Source: UBA11865 sp963749825 (lineage in GTDB: Bacteria > Chloroflexota > Anaerolineae > Promineifilales > Promineifilaceae). From it: a DNA stretch of 64,000 bases. Shown here one piece after another: positions 1-9,366 of this stretch; position 1 is the stretch's first letter; each line of letters begins with the position of its first letter. A program made the translations under genes and the position numbers. The DNA lies in contig CAVVOI010000013.1 in the NCBI GenBank assembly GCA_963749825.1, positions 62,001 through 126,000 on the forward strand, in the 5' to 3' direction. The notes beneath the pieces are model-generated. The model was not told the DNA's origin. It made no database searches and was given only the letters and a program-made list of their open reading frames with translations.

Positions 1-19
1 CGACCGCAGTGAGGCAACT

Positions 20-802
20 ATGAAGAAAATCTATGTGCTGCAGGGACTCGTGATCGTTGGTGTTGTCTTGACCTTGTTGGTCAACTACCTGGCCACGGCG
101 GGCCTGTTGAACGGCGTGACGCCGCCCGAAATCTCAGACGCACTGCTGACCAAATTCACGCCCGCCAATTATGCGTTTGCGATTTGGAGCATCATTTACA
201 CATTTGTGATCGGATTCGCGATCTATCAGGCGCTACCGTCCCAACGGGACAATCCGAAATTGGCAGGCGTGCGCGAACTGTTCATTGCGAGCTGTGCCCT
301 CAACATCTTGTGGACGTTTGCCTGGCATTATGAGTATTATTTTCTGTCTCTGGTCTTTATGGTTGGCATCCTGCTGACGATGATCGGGATCTATATGCGG
401 GCAGGTATTGGCAAACCTGCAACCAGTTGGGGAGAACGCCTGTGGGTTCACGTCCCGTTCAGCCTCTACCTGGCGTGGATTGCGGTGGCGACGATTGCGA
501 ATGCGGCGAGCCTGTTGGTTTATTATGATTGGTCGGCGTTTGGCGTCAGCGATTCGCTGTGGTCAGCGATCATGATCCTGATCGCGGCACTGGTCGGCGC
601 GGCAGTCCTGTGGAAACGGGCCAATGCGGCGTACGCAGCAGTTTATGTGTGGGCTGTTTTCGCCATTACGGTGCGCTATGCCAACGAAACCCCCATCACC
701 TTCGCCGCCTACGCAGGTATCGTCATCGTCGTCGCTGCAGCTATTCTGGGGTGGTTCCGTTTTGTCAAAGACGGTGGTAATCGTCCTAAGGATCCTGCAT
801 AA
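20..802 (+). CDS. TspO/MBR-related tryptophan-rich membrane protein
   Basis: A 260-residue integral membrane protein that begins 19 bases into the window behind a GTGAGG ribosome-binding sequence. It has about seven hydrophobic segments. Aromatic signatures fit the long TspO-like family: FTPANYAFAIWS near residue 45, LNILWTFAWHYEYY near residue 95, and a loop with HVPFSLYLAWI near 145. TspO proteins bind tetrapyrroles or act as light/oxygen-related sensors, but this longer bacterial branch is poorly characterised, so the ligand is unknown. No operon partner is visible; the next gene on this strand is 270 bases away. Family assignment is by motif recognition only. Confidence 0.7.
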   Translation: MKKIYVLQGLVIVGVVLTLLVNYLATAGLLNGVTPPEISDALLTKFTPANYAFAIWSIIYTFVIGFAIYQALPSQRDNPKLAGVRELFIASCALNILWTFAWHYEYYFLSLVFMVGILLTMIGIYMRAGIGKPATSWGERLWVHVPFSLYLAWIAVATIANAASLLVYYDWSAFGVSDSLWSAIMILIAALVGAAVLWKRANAAYAAVYVWAVFAITVRYANETPITFAAYAGIVIVVAAAILGWFRFVKDGGNRPKDPA

Positions 803-1074
803 AGCACGCCAGCGGCGGAACTGAGTGGCTGTGAATAGTAGCGGTACGACGGCTTATTGTGTTTGCAAACCGGCGGTGTTTTCGGCAAACTGCCAAAGAC
901 TCATTCTGAAAGCCTGTCTTGGCCTCAACAAAGCGGTATGTTCGTCGAGGAGTAGTCATCAGGACGCATTTTGGAGTCAATTCTCTTGTTCGCTCTGGAA
1001 AACCGGCCGAAAAACGCCTCTTGACATCGAACCAAAACCCTCAACTTGTGGACGATGAACTACGTGTAAGGGCT

Positions 1075-1800
1075 ATGAAAATCTTTCGTCGACTATTAAT
1101 TGGTATTCTCGTAATCTTCCTGATTGGGATGATATCGTTGGTTGGTTGGGCAACCGTAAGTGCTCAGGATGCGACAGAGCGTGCAGTTGCAGTGTTGCGG
1201 GACAATAATGTTCAGCGGGAAGATGGGCAGCTTGTATTTCGGCCGGATTCCCCCACAGATAAAGGCTTAATTTACTATCCAGGTGGACTGGTTGAACCAG
1301 AAGCATATGCAGTTACTGCACAAGGCATCGCGGACGCAGGATATCTGGTTGTGATTCCCAAAATGCCCCTCAATCTTGCGTTCACGGGTATCAATCGGGC
1401 TGATGGAATCCGGGCAGATTTTCCAGAAGTTGAGTCATGGGTCATTGGTGGGCACTCACTCGGTGGTGCGATGGCGGCTGAATACGCCAAGAACAATGAG
1501 GATAGCCTTGACGGGCTTATCTTGTTTGCCTCATATCCCGCAAACTACGAGGATTTTGTTGATTTCCCAATACCCATTCTGACGATAATAGGGTCAAGAG
1601 ATACAGGTGCTCCTCAACAAGAGGCGTTCTATGAAGCGATTGCCGATTCGGCCAGACGCTTTGTCATCGAAGGGGGCAACCACCGCCAGTATGCCGACTA
1701 CAGTTTTCAAAAAGGTGACGGAATTGCAGCGATTTCTGCGGCGGAACAGCAAGACCAAATCATCGCTGCCACAGTCCAATTCCTAGATACACTAGAGTAG
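1075..1800 (+). CDS. Membrane-anchored alpha/beta hydrolase
   Basis: Encodes about 241 residues. I chose the ATG at 1075 because the residues after it (MKIFRRLL followed by a 20-residue hydrophobic stretch) form an uncleaved signal anchor or signal peptide. The frame stays open upstream to 919, but that part does not look like protein. The nucleophile elbow GGHSLGG, an acid candidate in GSRDTG and the histidine in GGNHRQ give a Ser-Asp-His triad in the order expected for the fold. The catalytic domain should be extracytoplasmic. Substrate cannot be told; small esterase or lipase-like activity is usual for the family. It stands alone, followed by an 850-base non-coding stretch. Confidence 0.75.
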   Translation: MKIFRRLLIGILVIFLIGMISLVGWATVSAQDATERAVAVLRDNNVQREDGQLVFRPDSPTDKGLIYYPGGLVEPEAYAVTAQGIADAGYLVVIPKMPLNLAFTGINRADGIRADFPEVESWVIGGHSLGGAMAAEYAKNNEDSLDGLILFASYPANYEDFVDFPIPILTIIGSRDTGAPQQEAFYEAIADSARRFVIEGGNHRQYADYSFQKGDGIAAISAAEQQDQIIAATVQFLDTLE

Positions 1801-2073
1801 CCTTGTACAGACTTGTTCTATCTGTTGTTCTGCCGTTCGAGGTACAGTAACAGCCATCCCCACTTAAGCCCTTACGATAATTGGCACGATCAAACTGGCC
1901 GGCATAAGTCTTTTTCCTTGCTGCGTTGAATCGAATTAGCTGTATTGTGTCCTAGTTCTGAAGTTCGTCATCTAGTCTTGCCAGTCCAGCTGTTGCTCAT
2001 TGAAATGAGTTTCTGTACCTGGTTTGGTGACTGTAGAATATTGTCAAGATATATCAATTTAGCACCGATAGGA
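1801..2073. other. Intergenic stretch, no gene recognised
   Basis: No frame here looks like protein and I see no RNA gene or clear terminator hairpin. The segment separates the + strand hydrolase from the dispersed repeat that follows. Confidence 0.5.
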
Positions 2074-2200
2074 TGATTTACAATAACGTTGCAAATGAGA
2101 CCCCACGGATCCTTTCAAAGACGTTAATTGTTAAAGGATTCTACCTCGAGCAGAATGACATTACGGGCGTGAATCTCGGTTTTTGAAGTTCACATCCGTG
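2074..2200 (+). repeat. Dispersed repeat, copy A
   Basis: First of three related copies (others at 42772-42896 and about 50835-50960). Shared blocks in order: ACAATAACG-TGCAAATGAGACC, TTGTTAAAGGATTCTAC, a small hairpin (ATTCTAC, 5-base loop, GCAGAAT; one mismatch) near 2138-2156, ATTACGG, a T-run and the box GTTCACATCC at 2188-2197. Copies A and B match along nearly the whole length; C is more diverged. No open frame runs through it. In this copy the end of the repeat is continuous with a tRNA-like fold. Confidence 0.7.
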
Positions 2201-2246
2201 AGGGGCTGAACTGCGTTCAGCTTGTGGTTCGAATCACTCCGCGCCC
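2165..2246 (+). other. tRNA-like structure (class II-like, degenerate)
   Basis: GGGCGTG (2165-2171) can pair over seven positions with CGCGCCC (2240-2246), like an acceptor stem. Inside lies a perfect 7-bp hairpin GCTGAAC/GTTCAGC (2205-2211 with 2215-2221), resembling a long variable arm, and a TTCGAAT T-loop sequence at 2228-2234. The T-stem is damaged and no normal D-arm or anticodon arm can be drawn. It is therefore better called a tRNA-like remnant than a working tRNA. The 5' strand of the acceptor stem lies inside the dispersed repeat. Confidence 0.4.
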
Positions 2247-2651
2247 ACGTTTGCCTCTATTCTGATCACGTCAGCCTAAATGTTAAATGTTCCTACCAGA
2301 GGTGCTTAGGAATGATATTCGTTCGCCTGCACGGTTCATGTCCCCACGGATGTGAACCACGCTCCAGGCATGCTCACGTATGTACCGATATCTGTCTCAA
2401 CGGTATATTTAAATCCTCTTCTCTTCAACGATTTATTTTAAGCTTGAAGACTTCAGATATCGGCCGTATAGTAGGTTGGCCAATAAGAGTAAAGAAAAGG
2501 TATTGTATCTGGACCAGGAAATTATTTAACATTCACCGAACGACCACTGGAAAAATGCTTAAGAATCATCCGAGTTAATGTTAACTGATTGATTTGTAAG
2601 AAAGGAAAATTTAACGCCCGCTCTTTGTATTATTCTTAACTCTGTTTAAAG

Positions 2652-3821
2652 TCATAATGCTCTCTCATCGGCCGGAAACAGCAAGCTGATCGTCGTTCCT
2701 TGATCCTCTATGCTGTCGATGTCAATCGAACCACCATAATTATTCATGAGTTCTTTGACGATGCTCAAGCCCAAGCCGGTGCCAGTGATCTCCGATCGAC
2801 GCGCATTTTTTGCACGAAAGAACTCATCACCAATTCTTGGCAGGTCTTCAACGGGAATACCTATTCCCGTGTCTGAGACCGAAACGAGTACCTGACCGTC
2901 GTGGTTAGCAATGCGCACCTGAATGCGCCCGGCTTTAGGTGTATATTTAATGGCGTTGCTGAGCAAATTACTGAAAATAGTGTTTAAACCTTTTTTGGTT
3001 GCCCTAACGGTTAGCGTCGTGGCAGATCCTTCAACGGTAAACAATATCTTTTTGGTATCTGCTTCGACAGATAAGCGGTCAATCACTTCTTGAATGATCG
3101 GCTGAAGGGCAACTGGCTCCAGTGCTTCCTCCGAGATGATTGTCTTTGTTGCCGCCAGAGCGAGTAAATCATTAACTAATTCCATCAGTATATCCAGGCG
3201 GTTGTCAATGCGGGTTAGGATGTCTCGCTGTTGTTCATTGAGCTCGCCTGCCAGACCACGCATGAGGGGGCGTATCAGGCTGATGGCCCCAGCAACCGGT
3301 GCACGGAGTTCATGGGTAACCTTAAAGGTAAAGGCGGTTTTAAATTCAGATAGCCGTTCGGCTTCATTTTTGGCGTGGGCTAACTCGGCTGTTTCTTCCT
3401 CGATAGCCGCTAATCGTTTGGCTGCCAAAGAAAGTTGCCGTCGCTCTAGCCCTTTATTGACAGCGATGAGCAGTAGGTCGGGCGAGAAAGGTTTGGAGAT
3501 GAAATCATAAGCCCCGGCTTTAATCGCTTCCACGGCTAGTTCGATTGTGGCGTAGCCGGTGATGATGATCGGTATTGTATCAGGATCTTTTTCGTAAATG
3601 GGTGCCAACAGATCGAATCCCCGGCCGTCAGGCATCATCACGTCCAGCAGCACTACGTCAAATTCACGAGATCGGATTTGATCTAGCCCTTCTTGAAGTG
3701 TGACTGCCGTCTCTACACGGAATCCCTGGGGCTCCAGGACGCGACGACATCCTTCACGAATGCCTAGCTCGTCATCAACGACGAGGATTGTTTTAGCCTG
3801 ATTTGGCTCGTCAGAAACCAT
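2652..3821 (-). CDS. Hybrid receiver-histidine kinase
   Basis: 389 residues in an inverted hybrid order. An N-terminal receiver (residues about 10-125, phospho-acceptor Asp in VVLLDVMMPD, Lys in SKPFSPD) is followed by a short coiled coil (about 130-165), a HisKA box with intact His (FKVTHELRAPV) and a HATPase_c domain with N, G1 (DTGIGIP) and G2 (GTGLGLS) boxes. It has no membrane segment, so it acts in the cytoplasm, probably taking phosphate from another kinase. It lies 15 bases behind the membrane sensor kinase at 3837-5834 and is the last gene of the hydrogenase-linked block. The stop is TGA at 2652-2654. Confidence 0.85.
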   Translation of the reverse strand: MVSDEPNQAKTILVVDDELGIREGCRRVLEPQGFRVETAVTLQEGLDQIRSREFDVVLLDVMMPDGRGFDLLAPIYEKDPDTIPIIITGYATIELAVEAIKAGAYDFISKPFSPDLLLIAVNKGLERRQLSLAAKRLAAIEEETAELAHAKNEAERLSEFKTAFTFKVTHELRAPVAGAISLIRPLMRGLAGELNEQQRDILTRIDNRLDILMELVNDLLALAATKTIISEEALEPVALQPIIQEVIDRLSVEADTKKILFTVEGSATTLTVRATKKGLNTIFSNLLSNAIKYTPKAGRIQVRIANHDGQVLVSVSDTGIGIPVEDLPRIGDEFFRAKNARRSEITGTGLGLSIVKELMNNYGGSIDIDSIEDQGTTISLLFPADERAL

Positions 3822-3836
3822 TTTCGCCTAACAGCT

Positions 3837-5834
3837 TTAGACCAATATCTTAGCCTTGGTGCCTACCAGTGCAGATGATCCCTTATGCATCTTGACTGGT
3901 AAGATGATGGTAAAGGTCGTACCCGATGGTTGCGCTGCCTGCGCAGCGACTTCGCTTTGAACTGTGATCTGCCCTTTGTGCATTTTGATTATGCCATAAA
4001 CGATCGATAAGCCCAGCCCTGTTCCCTTGCCCAAGGCTTTTGTGGTGAAGAATGGGGTAAAGAGTTTGCCTAAATTCTCCTCTGGGATGCCACAACCTGT
4101 GTCCAATACCTTTATCTCAACAGATGAACTGTCGATCGGACGCGTGGAGAGAGTGATCGTGCCGCCGTTCCCCATTGCTTCGGCAGCATTATTAATTAGA
4201 TTTACAAAGACCTGTTCAAGCTGGGCGGGATCGGCCTGTATGGTCGGCAGGTCTGGTGCCAGGTGATGAACAAAGTTCACCTTCTTAAATATGGGCCGGT
4301 GTTCGACCACCTCGATTACCCGGACGATAAGGGCGTTTAGATCCACTTCCTGGGCCAGAACCTCTTGCTGCCGGGCAAAGTTTAACAGGTCAGCCACAAT
4401 ATTTTTGCAGCGATTTGTCTCGTTTACAATCATTTTGAGATCGCCACGTCTCGGATCATCCTCGCTCGTTTCCTTATACATCATATCGGAGAAAAGTAGA
4501 ATCGTGCCCAGGGGATTATTGATCTCATGCGCGACGCCGGCTGCCAACTGCCCCATGGAGGCCAGTCGCTCCTTGTGTAGCAGTTCTTGTTGCGTGCTGT
4601 TAAGGGTCTCGGCTAACTTATTGAAGGAATGACCCAGCTCGGCCAGTTCGCCGCTGCCATATGGTTGGACGCGAACAGTCATGTCCCCTTGGGCTAAGAG
4701 GCGATTGGCCTCGACCAGCGTCGTGATTGGCCGCGTAATCAAACGGGCGATTGGCACGGCGACAATGCCCGCAATGATCATGCTGACCAAGCCAATGAAG
4801 GCCACGCGATAGCTGAAAGTATGGACCAGTGTTTGAAAAGTCGACTCCCGCGCACCGACATAGAGGCTGCCCACCACTTGCCCTACGTGGTCGCGTAATG
4901 GTTCATAACGCGTGATAAACCAGTCATTGACCACGAAGGCCCGGCCCACGTAGTCCAGGCCTTGTTCCAGCACCACATCAAACACATCTTCTGATAGTCG
5001 CGTGCCGACTGCCCTTTCTCCGTTTTCGGTCATGACGTTAGTCGAGACCCGCAGGTCGCCAAAGAAGACAGTCACGGTGTCAACACCAGCGATCTCCTTG
5101 ACCCGATCGACCAAGGAGAAGTCATTGTTGAATAGATAAGCCACTAAAACGGCCCCTAGTTCGTTCCCGTGTTCATCAAGAAAGGGATAAATACTAGATA
5201 TAGCAAGGCCGGCAGTACCTTCGCGCGGGTCAAAGGGTTTTGGCGTCGCCTTTGGCGTTTCGATGAGCGTGATACGCGCCTGTTCGTCAAGGCCTACCTG
5301 GGCTAGAAAATCCGCTGGGATGATCTCGGTGGCTGCTTTTTCTTTTTTCGACGATAAAACCATTGCCACAATCGGAAGCTGGCTCCAGTCGCCTCGTGTT
5401 ATAGGTGGTGATAGCACCCCCTCTTTTGATAGGACGCGACCTAAGGCGATATTTCCTTGCCGATCCAACACAAGGATCAGGTGCGTGCCGCCCAGGGTCG
5501 GCACGCTTATCTTGCGGCTGATCTCCTGGTCGATGAGGGACCGGGCTTCCTCTTGACCCTCGAGAGCTGCCGGTAAATATTGAACCACCTGCGGGTCACG
5601 GACCATACGTTCGGCGACAGCCTTGATTTCATCCAGTTTAAGCTGATAGAAAGCGTTAGCCAGATCCATGTCCCGGGCCACCCGATTGTTCATAGCCTCA
5701 TCCAGGTAATCGGTGATGACGCGCAAGGTGACGACCGTGCTCAACCCCACCGTCAAGACCGCTACCAGCGAAAAGCAGGCAATCAAGACCGGTTGCAGTT
5801 GTCCACCCAACAGTCTAACGATTAGCTGTTTCAT
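3837..5834 (-). CDS. Membrane sensor histidine kinase (Cache-HAMP-HisKA)
   Basis: About 665 residues from the ATG at 5834; a TTG at 5858 would add eight unhelpful residues. Layout: TM1 (about 10-35), a 300-residue extracytoplasmic region of double-Cache type (Cache-like LGAVLVAYLFN and VGSLYVGAR strands), TM2 (about 340-360), HAMP, coiled coil, a HisKA H-box (GVAHEINNPLG, NtrB-type) and HATPase_c with DTGCGIPEE and GKGTGLGLSI. The NtrB-like core suggests its partner is the receiver at 5975 or the hybrid at 2652. The signal is a small extracellular ligand that cannot be identified. It is co-directional with the hydrogenase genes. Confidence 0.88.
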   Translation of the reverse strand: MKQLIVRLLGGQLQPVLIACFSLVAVLTVGLSTVVTLRVITDYLDEAMNNRVARDMDLANAFYQLKLDEIKAVAERMVRDPQVVQYLPAALEGQEEARSLIDQEISRKISVPTLGGTHLILVLDRQGNIALGRVLSKEGVLSPPITRGDWSQLPIVAMVLSSKKEKAATEIIPADFLAQVGLDEQARITLIETPKATPKPFDPREGTAGLAISSIYPFLDEHGNELGAVLVAYLFNNDFSLVDRVKEIAGVDTVTVFFGDLRVSTNVMTENGERAVGTRLSEDVFDVVLEQGLDYVGRAFVVNDWFITRYEPLRDHVGQVVGSLYVGARESTFQTLVHTFSYRVAFIGLVSMIIAGIVAVPIARLITRPITTLVEANRLLAQGDMTVRVQPYGSGELAELGHSFNKLAETLNSTQQELLHKERLASMGQLAAGVAHEINNPLGTILLFSDMMYKETSEDDPRRGDLKMIVNETNRCKNIVADLLNFARQQEVLAQEVDLNALIVRVIEVVEHRPIFKKVNFVHHLAPDLPTIQADPAQLEQVFVNLINNAAEAMGNGGTITLSTRPIDSSSVEIKVLDTGCGIPEENLGKLFTPFFTTKALGKGTGLGLSIVYGIIKMHKGQITVQSEVAAQAAQPSGTTFTIILPVKMHKGSSALVGTKAKILV

Positions 5835-5974
5835 GAAACCGCTAGGATTCGCTGCCAAAAGCAGTCAAGCCTTGTTTGTACCTGGATGCCCCAAGAGCAT
5901 CAGGCCAATTCATGATTGGCCAAGCACGCCGGAACAGGAGCGTCTATTCTAGCGCTTTTCAGGGATAAACGGTT

Positions 5975-6379
5975 CTAGACTGTTTCTGCGCTCAAAATCC
6001 AATCAACCTTCCTGACCAAGTCCTCTGGGTCGATGGGCTTATCGACGAATAGTTCGACCGGCAGGTAGTCGATATCGGGCTCAAAGCGCAACGGTGTCGT
6101 GCTGTGGATGGCCGTTAGCATCAAGATCGGGATATCGCTGTACGCCACGAATTCTGATGTCGGATCCGGGTTATGGAGCTTCAGCGCCAACTGGAACCCT
6201 TCCGTCTGCGTCTCCATCATGACATCCAGGATGATCAGGTCGGGCCGATCTGTCTTCAGCAGCTCAAGCCCCTCTTTGCCGCCTGGTGCATCGATCACCA
6301 AATGACCTACATCTTCCAGACACATTCGAACAGCCAATATCGTATCGGGATCATCATCAATAACCAGTATCTTAGCCAT
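5975..6379 (-). CDS. Stand-alone response regulator receiver
   Basis: 134 residues forming one CheY-like receiver. It has the acidic pair IDDD near residues 7-10, phospho-acceptor Asp in LIILDVMME, Thr in PILMLTAI and the conserved Lys in FVDKPIDPEDL. There is no output domain, so it probably relays phosphate within the kinase/hybrid set downstream. A GGAAGG sequence precedes the ATG. It starts 77 bases after the hydrogenase large-subunit stop, close enough for read-through expression with the hydrogenase operon. Confidence 0.88.
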   Translation of the reverse strand: MAKILVIDDDPDTILAVRMCLEDVGHLVIDAPGGKEGLELLKTDRPDLIILDVMMETQTEGFQLALKLHNPDPTSEFVAYSDIPILMLTAIHSTTPLRFEPDIDYLPVELFVDKPIDPEDLVRKVDWILSAETV

Positions 6380-6456
6380 TGTTTACCTTCCTTTCATCAT
6401 TGAAATTTAGAAGTTGCCAACCAATCTTAGGTTGTTTCTCAATTATCATCTTGTTT

Positions 6457-7758
6457 CTAGACAAATTTCACCTCCAACATGTGTGTAGAACATGATATGC
6501 ACGGATCATATGCCCGTACCAGCATCTCCAATGTCAGCGTGATTTCATCCCTTGAGCGATCCCAGATTTTCGGCGCCAAGGCGCGCATGTCAGCTTCAAT
6601 GTTAGCCAGATTTTGTCCGGTCGGGATGACGCAGTTAGCTTCGGCGATGGTGCCGTTTTTAAGCATGTAATGGTGGTAGAGCGTACCTCGTGGTGCTTCA
6701 CATGCACCGACACCTTCACCAGATAGGCGAGCTAGTTGGGCAATCCCTTCCGACTGAATGCCCAGTTCCAGGAGCTGACCGATAATTCTGATCGCTTCCT
6801 CATAAAAGTGCACAATTTCTACGACTTGAGCAACGGTGATCATGAAAGGATTATGACAGATAGGTTTTAAGTTAAGCCGTTCCGCTGCAGCTTTTGCCAT
6901 AGGGTTGAGCTTTTCATGATTGAGGTTATAGCGGGCCAGCGCTCCAACCATGTATGACTGACGTCGATGGCGAGCATGCTTGGCCGTAGAATGACTTATC
7001 TGAAACTCGTTTACTACCCCTTGATACTGCTCAACTGGCCAAGAACCACCGTCGCTGCTTGAGATAAAACCGTCAATAAAACTGTAGCCATCATCCTTTT
7101 GCAAGGCGATGTACTCGGTCGCGCGTTCAAAGTCGGGTAAGACCAGATCGGCAAGCAGGTTAACGCTAGACTCAATATCAGGGCCCATCGTATCTAGCTG
7201 GCGAAGAAGGGCCTGTAATTCTTCTTCTGTCGGTAAGTGGGTGAAGCCGCCGACGGTCATCGTTATCGGATGGGTGTGCCGGCCGCCGATCACAGCGCAG
7301 ATTTGCCCCGCCACCTGTTTCATCCTTAAAGCCCGGTTGACGATACCTGGACTTTCCACAGCCAGGGGAATAATGCTTCCTGCTCCAAGCAGATCCGGGG
7401 CCACCAGCATATAAACATGGAGTATGTGGCTATCGAGTATCTCGGCGCAAAGATTCAATTGGCGAAGGAGAGCCGTTTGCCGGGTATTTTCCACACCCAG
7501 TGCGCTCTCTAAGGCTTTTATCGAAGCAATCGTGTGCGTAACAGCACAAATACCACAAATCCTCGACGAGAGTCGTGGGGCCTGGTCATACGGCCGTCCA
7601 CGGAGCATGGCTTCGAAAAACCGTGGCGCTTCGATAACTTCCAGATCGCACTGCAGGATGGACCCATTGCGGATATCGACGATGATGTTGCCATGCCCTT
7701 CAACCCGAGTTAGGTGATGGACTTCAATCGGGGCAGGCGAGGTTCTAATGCTTGCCAT
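6457..7758 (-). CDS. hydA: Group 3b [NiFe]-hydrogenase large (alpha) subunit
   Basis: About 433 residues carrying the NiFe(CN)2CO active site of a soluble NAD(P)-linked (sulf)hydrogenase. The L1 motif RICGIC (Cys68, Cys71) and L2 motif DPCISC (Cys420, Cys423) are intact. The short tail MLEVKFV after STH is the expected C-terminal extension removed by an endopeptidase on nickel loading. I chose the ATG at 7758, which has GAGGG just upstream, over the GTG at 7773. The start lies inside the end of hydD. Gene order hydB-hydG-hydD-hydA equals that of Pyrococcus furiosus hydrogenase I, which supports the 3b class. It should oxidise or evolve H2 with NADPH/NADH in the cytoplasm. Confidence 0.92.
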   Translation of the reverse strand: MASIRTSPAPIEVHHLTRVEGHGNIIVDIRNGSILQCDLEVIEAPRFFEAMLRGRPYDQAPRLSSRICGICAVTHTIASIKALESALGVENTRQTALLRQLNLCAEILDSHILHVYMLVAPDLLGAGSIIPLAVESPGIVNRALRMKQVAGQICAVIGGRHTHPITMTVGGFTHLPTEEELQALLRQLDTMGPDIESSVNLLADLVLPDFERATEYIALQKDDGYSFIDGFISSSDGGSWPVEQYQGVVNEFQISHSTAKHARHRRQSYMVGALARYNLNHEKLNPMAKAAAERLNLKPICHNPFMITVAQVVEIVHFYEEAIRIIGQLLELGIQSEGIAQLARLSGEGVGACEAPRGTLYHHYMLKNGTIAEANCVIPTGQNLANIEADMRALAPKIWDRSRDEITLTLEMLVRAYDPCISCSTHMLEVKFV

Positions 7759-8518
7759 GTCTGTTACCCTCACTTTTCATTAGTTCGTGGGACAAAAACA
7801 ATCTCGAGGCAGCTTCAAAGCCATCTTCTCCAAGCCCATGTTCCACCGAGGCTGCTCTCAACCATCCGAGATTAGGATCGGAGACATAACCCCGGCAACC
7901 CTCGCAACCGACGCCAAAGGAAGGGCAGATGGCGCCACAACCGGCTCGCGTTACAGAACCAAGGCAGGGTACACTGCGCATAAATAAGCATTCGTTTTCA
8001 TTAAGCTTGCATTCAGCACACACTGGATAATCTGGCAGCCGTGGCAGTCGATGCTGGAGCAGGGCTTTCACGGCATTGATAAATTCCTTCCGGTCAATGG
8101 GGCAGCCTGGAATCACGCACTCTACCTGAATGATGGACTCGATTGGAAGAGCCCTATGACTATTGTAGAGTTTGCCACCTTGGCCATAAACGTACCGGCG
8201 AACATCATCTGACGATTGCCAATTACGGAGGGCATTCACGCCTCCTAAATGGGCGCATGCACCCAGGGCGACGACGATCTGCGCTTGATCACGGATAGCC
8301 TTAAGCCGGACCTCGTCACTCGTTCGCGAGCAGGATCCTTCGATAAAAGCGATCTGGTAATCCTCATCAAATTCGCTCATGGCTTCGCGAAATTGCACGA
8401 TCTCGACGGCGTTTAACAGATCTGCGTTGGTTTGCAACGCATCAATAACGGTTAGCTGGCAACCTTCGCAACCGGTGAAGTCGAAGAAGGCGATTCTGGG
8501 TTTGGTGGACTCCGTCAT
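7745..8518 (-). CDS. hydD: Group 3b hydrogenase small (delta) subunit
   Basis: About 257 residues. The start ATG (8518) overlaps the hydG stop as ATGA; an upstream in-frame start would be inside hydG. Proximal cluster ligands are FTGCEGCQ near residue 16, GACAHLGG near residue 91 and VIPGCP. A second Cys-rich block (CAECKLNENEC, CLGSVTRAGCGAIC, GCEGC) carries the medial and distal clusters typical of group 3 delta subunits. It passes electrons between the NiFe centre in HydA and the HydB/HydG electron-transfer subunits. No Tat signal is present, consistent with a cytoplasmic enzyme. Confidence 0.9.
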   Translation of the reverse strand: MTESTKPRIAFFDFTGCEGCQLTVIDALQTNADLLNAVEIVQFREAMSEFDEDYQIAFIEGSCSRTSDEVRLKAIRDQAQIVVALGACAHLGGVNALRNWQSSDDVRRYVYGQGGKLYNSHRALPIESIIQVECVIPGCPIDRKEFINAVKALLQHRLPRLPDYPVCAECKLNENECLFMRSVPCLGSVTRAGCGAICPSFGVGCEGCRGYVSDPNLGWLRAASVEHGLGEDGFEAASRLFLSHELMKSEGNRHGKH

Positions 8519-9366
8519 AGTGCTTCCTCCAAGCGTTTTATCTGGGCATAAGGGAAACAAGGCCCGTCAAGACAGGCGTAGATGTGGTGTATCTGGCAAT
8601 GGCCGCATTTGCCGACGCCACACTTCATTCTTCGTTCTAAACTTAGCCAGATGTTTCCCTCGCGGATCCCTTTGCCTAGCAGTTCCATCAACACAAAACG
8701 ATACATAACCGGCGGGCCGACGGTAAAGGCGACAGTATTGGGGGCGTATACTTGTATTTCTGGGATCAGCGTCGTAATCACGCCGACATGGCCTTGCCAA
8801 TCGTCGTCGGCGCGGTCAACCGTTACCCGTACCTCTACATCTCCGCGTTGACTCCACAAGGCCAATTCATCCTGGAAAAGCAATTCCGACGGGTGACGAG
8901 CACCGTACAGGATGATCACCCGGCCAAAGTTGCTTCGATCATCCAACACTTGGTTGATAAGTGAGCGCAAGGGTGCAAGACCCAGTCCGCCAGGCAGGAA
9001 GAGCAGATCTTTACCTCGAAAATGTTGGACGGGAAAGCCCTGGCCAAAGGGTCCACGGATGCCAACGGTGTCACCCGCTCCTAAGGCGTGCAAGGCGTTG
9101 GTTACCTGGCCCGCCTGACGGACACACAACTCAAAAGACCCGTTGCTCCGGCTAGGTGAGGAAGAGATGCTGAAGGGGGCTTCGCCAACGCCAAAAACCG
9201 ACAGCTCTACAAATTGTCCCGGGGCATGATTGAGCGACAGGTTGCCGGGTAATTCGATGGTGAACAGCTTCTCCAATTGGGTTAGCGGCTGGACATCGGC
9301 GATTCGCGCGGCTACAGGCAGATAAACCGACGTATCGGTTAATGACTCAATTAAGGGCATATTCAT
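8515..9366 (-). CDS. hydG: Group 3b hydrogenase FAD/NAD(P)-binding (gamma) subunit
   Basis: 283 residues of the ferredoxin-NADP reductase/PyrK-like fold. An FAD-binding barrel (about 15-105, with APFSISSS) precedes an NAD(P)-binding half (LFLPGGLGLAPLRSL about 120-135, TVGPPVMYRF about 225) and a C-terminal [2Fe-2S] motif CGVGKCGHC near residues 252-260. This is the diaphorase module exchanging electrons between NAD(P)H and the hydrogenase clusters. An excellent GGAGGTGAT sequence precedes the ATG at 9366, which overlaps the hydB stop by four bases. Confidence 0.9.
   Translation of the reverse strand: MNMPLIESLTDTSVYLPVAARIADVQPLTQLEKLFTIELPGNLSLNHAPGQFVELSVFGVGEAPFSISSSPSRSNGSFELCVRQAGQVTNALHALGAGDTVGIRGPFGQGFPVQHFRGKDLLFLPGGLGLAPLRSLINQVLDDRSNFGRVIILYGARHPSELLFQDELALWSQRGDVEVRVTVDRADDDWQGHVGVITTLIPEIQVYAPNTVAFTVGPPVMYRFVLMELLGKGIREGNIWLSLERRMKCGVGKCGHCQIHHIYACLDGPCFPYAQIKRLEEAL

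Noticed and set aside
2222..2578. 118-codon + strand frame after repeat copy A
   Set aside because: Starts inside the tRNA-like fold, has no ribosome site and shows no protein-like pattern.
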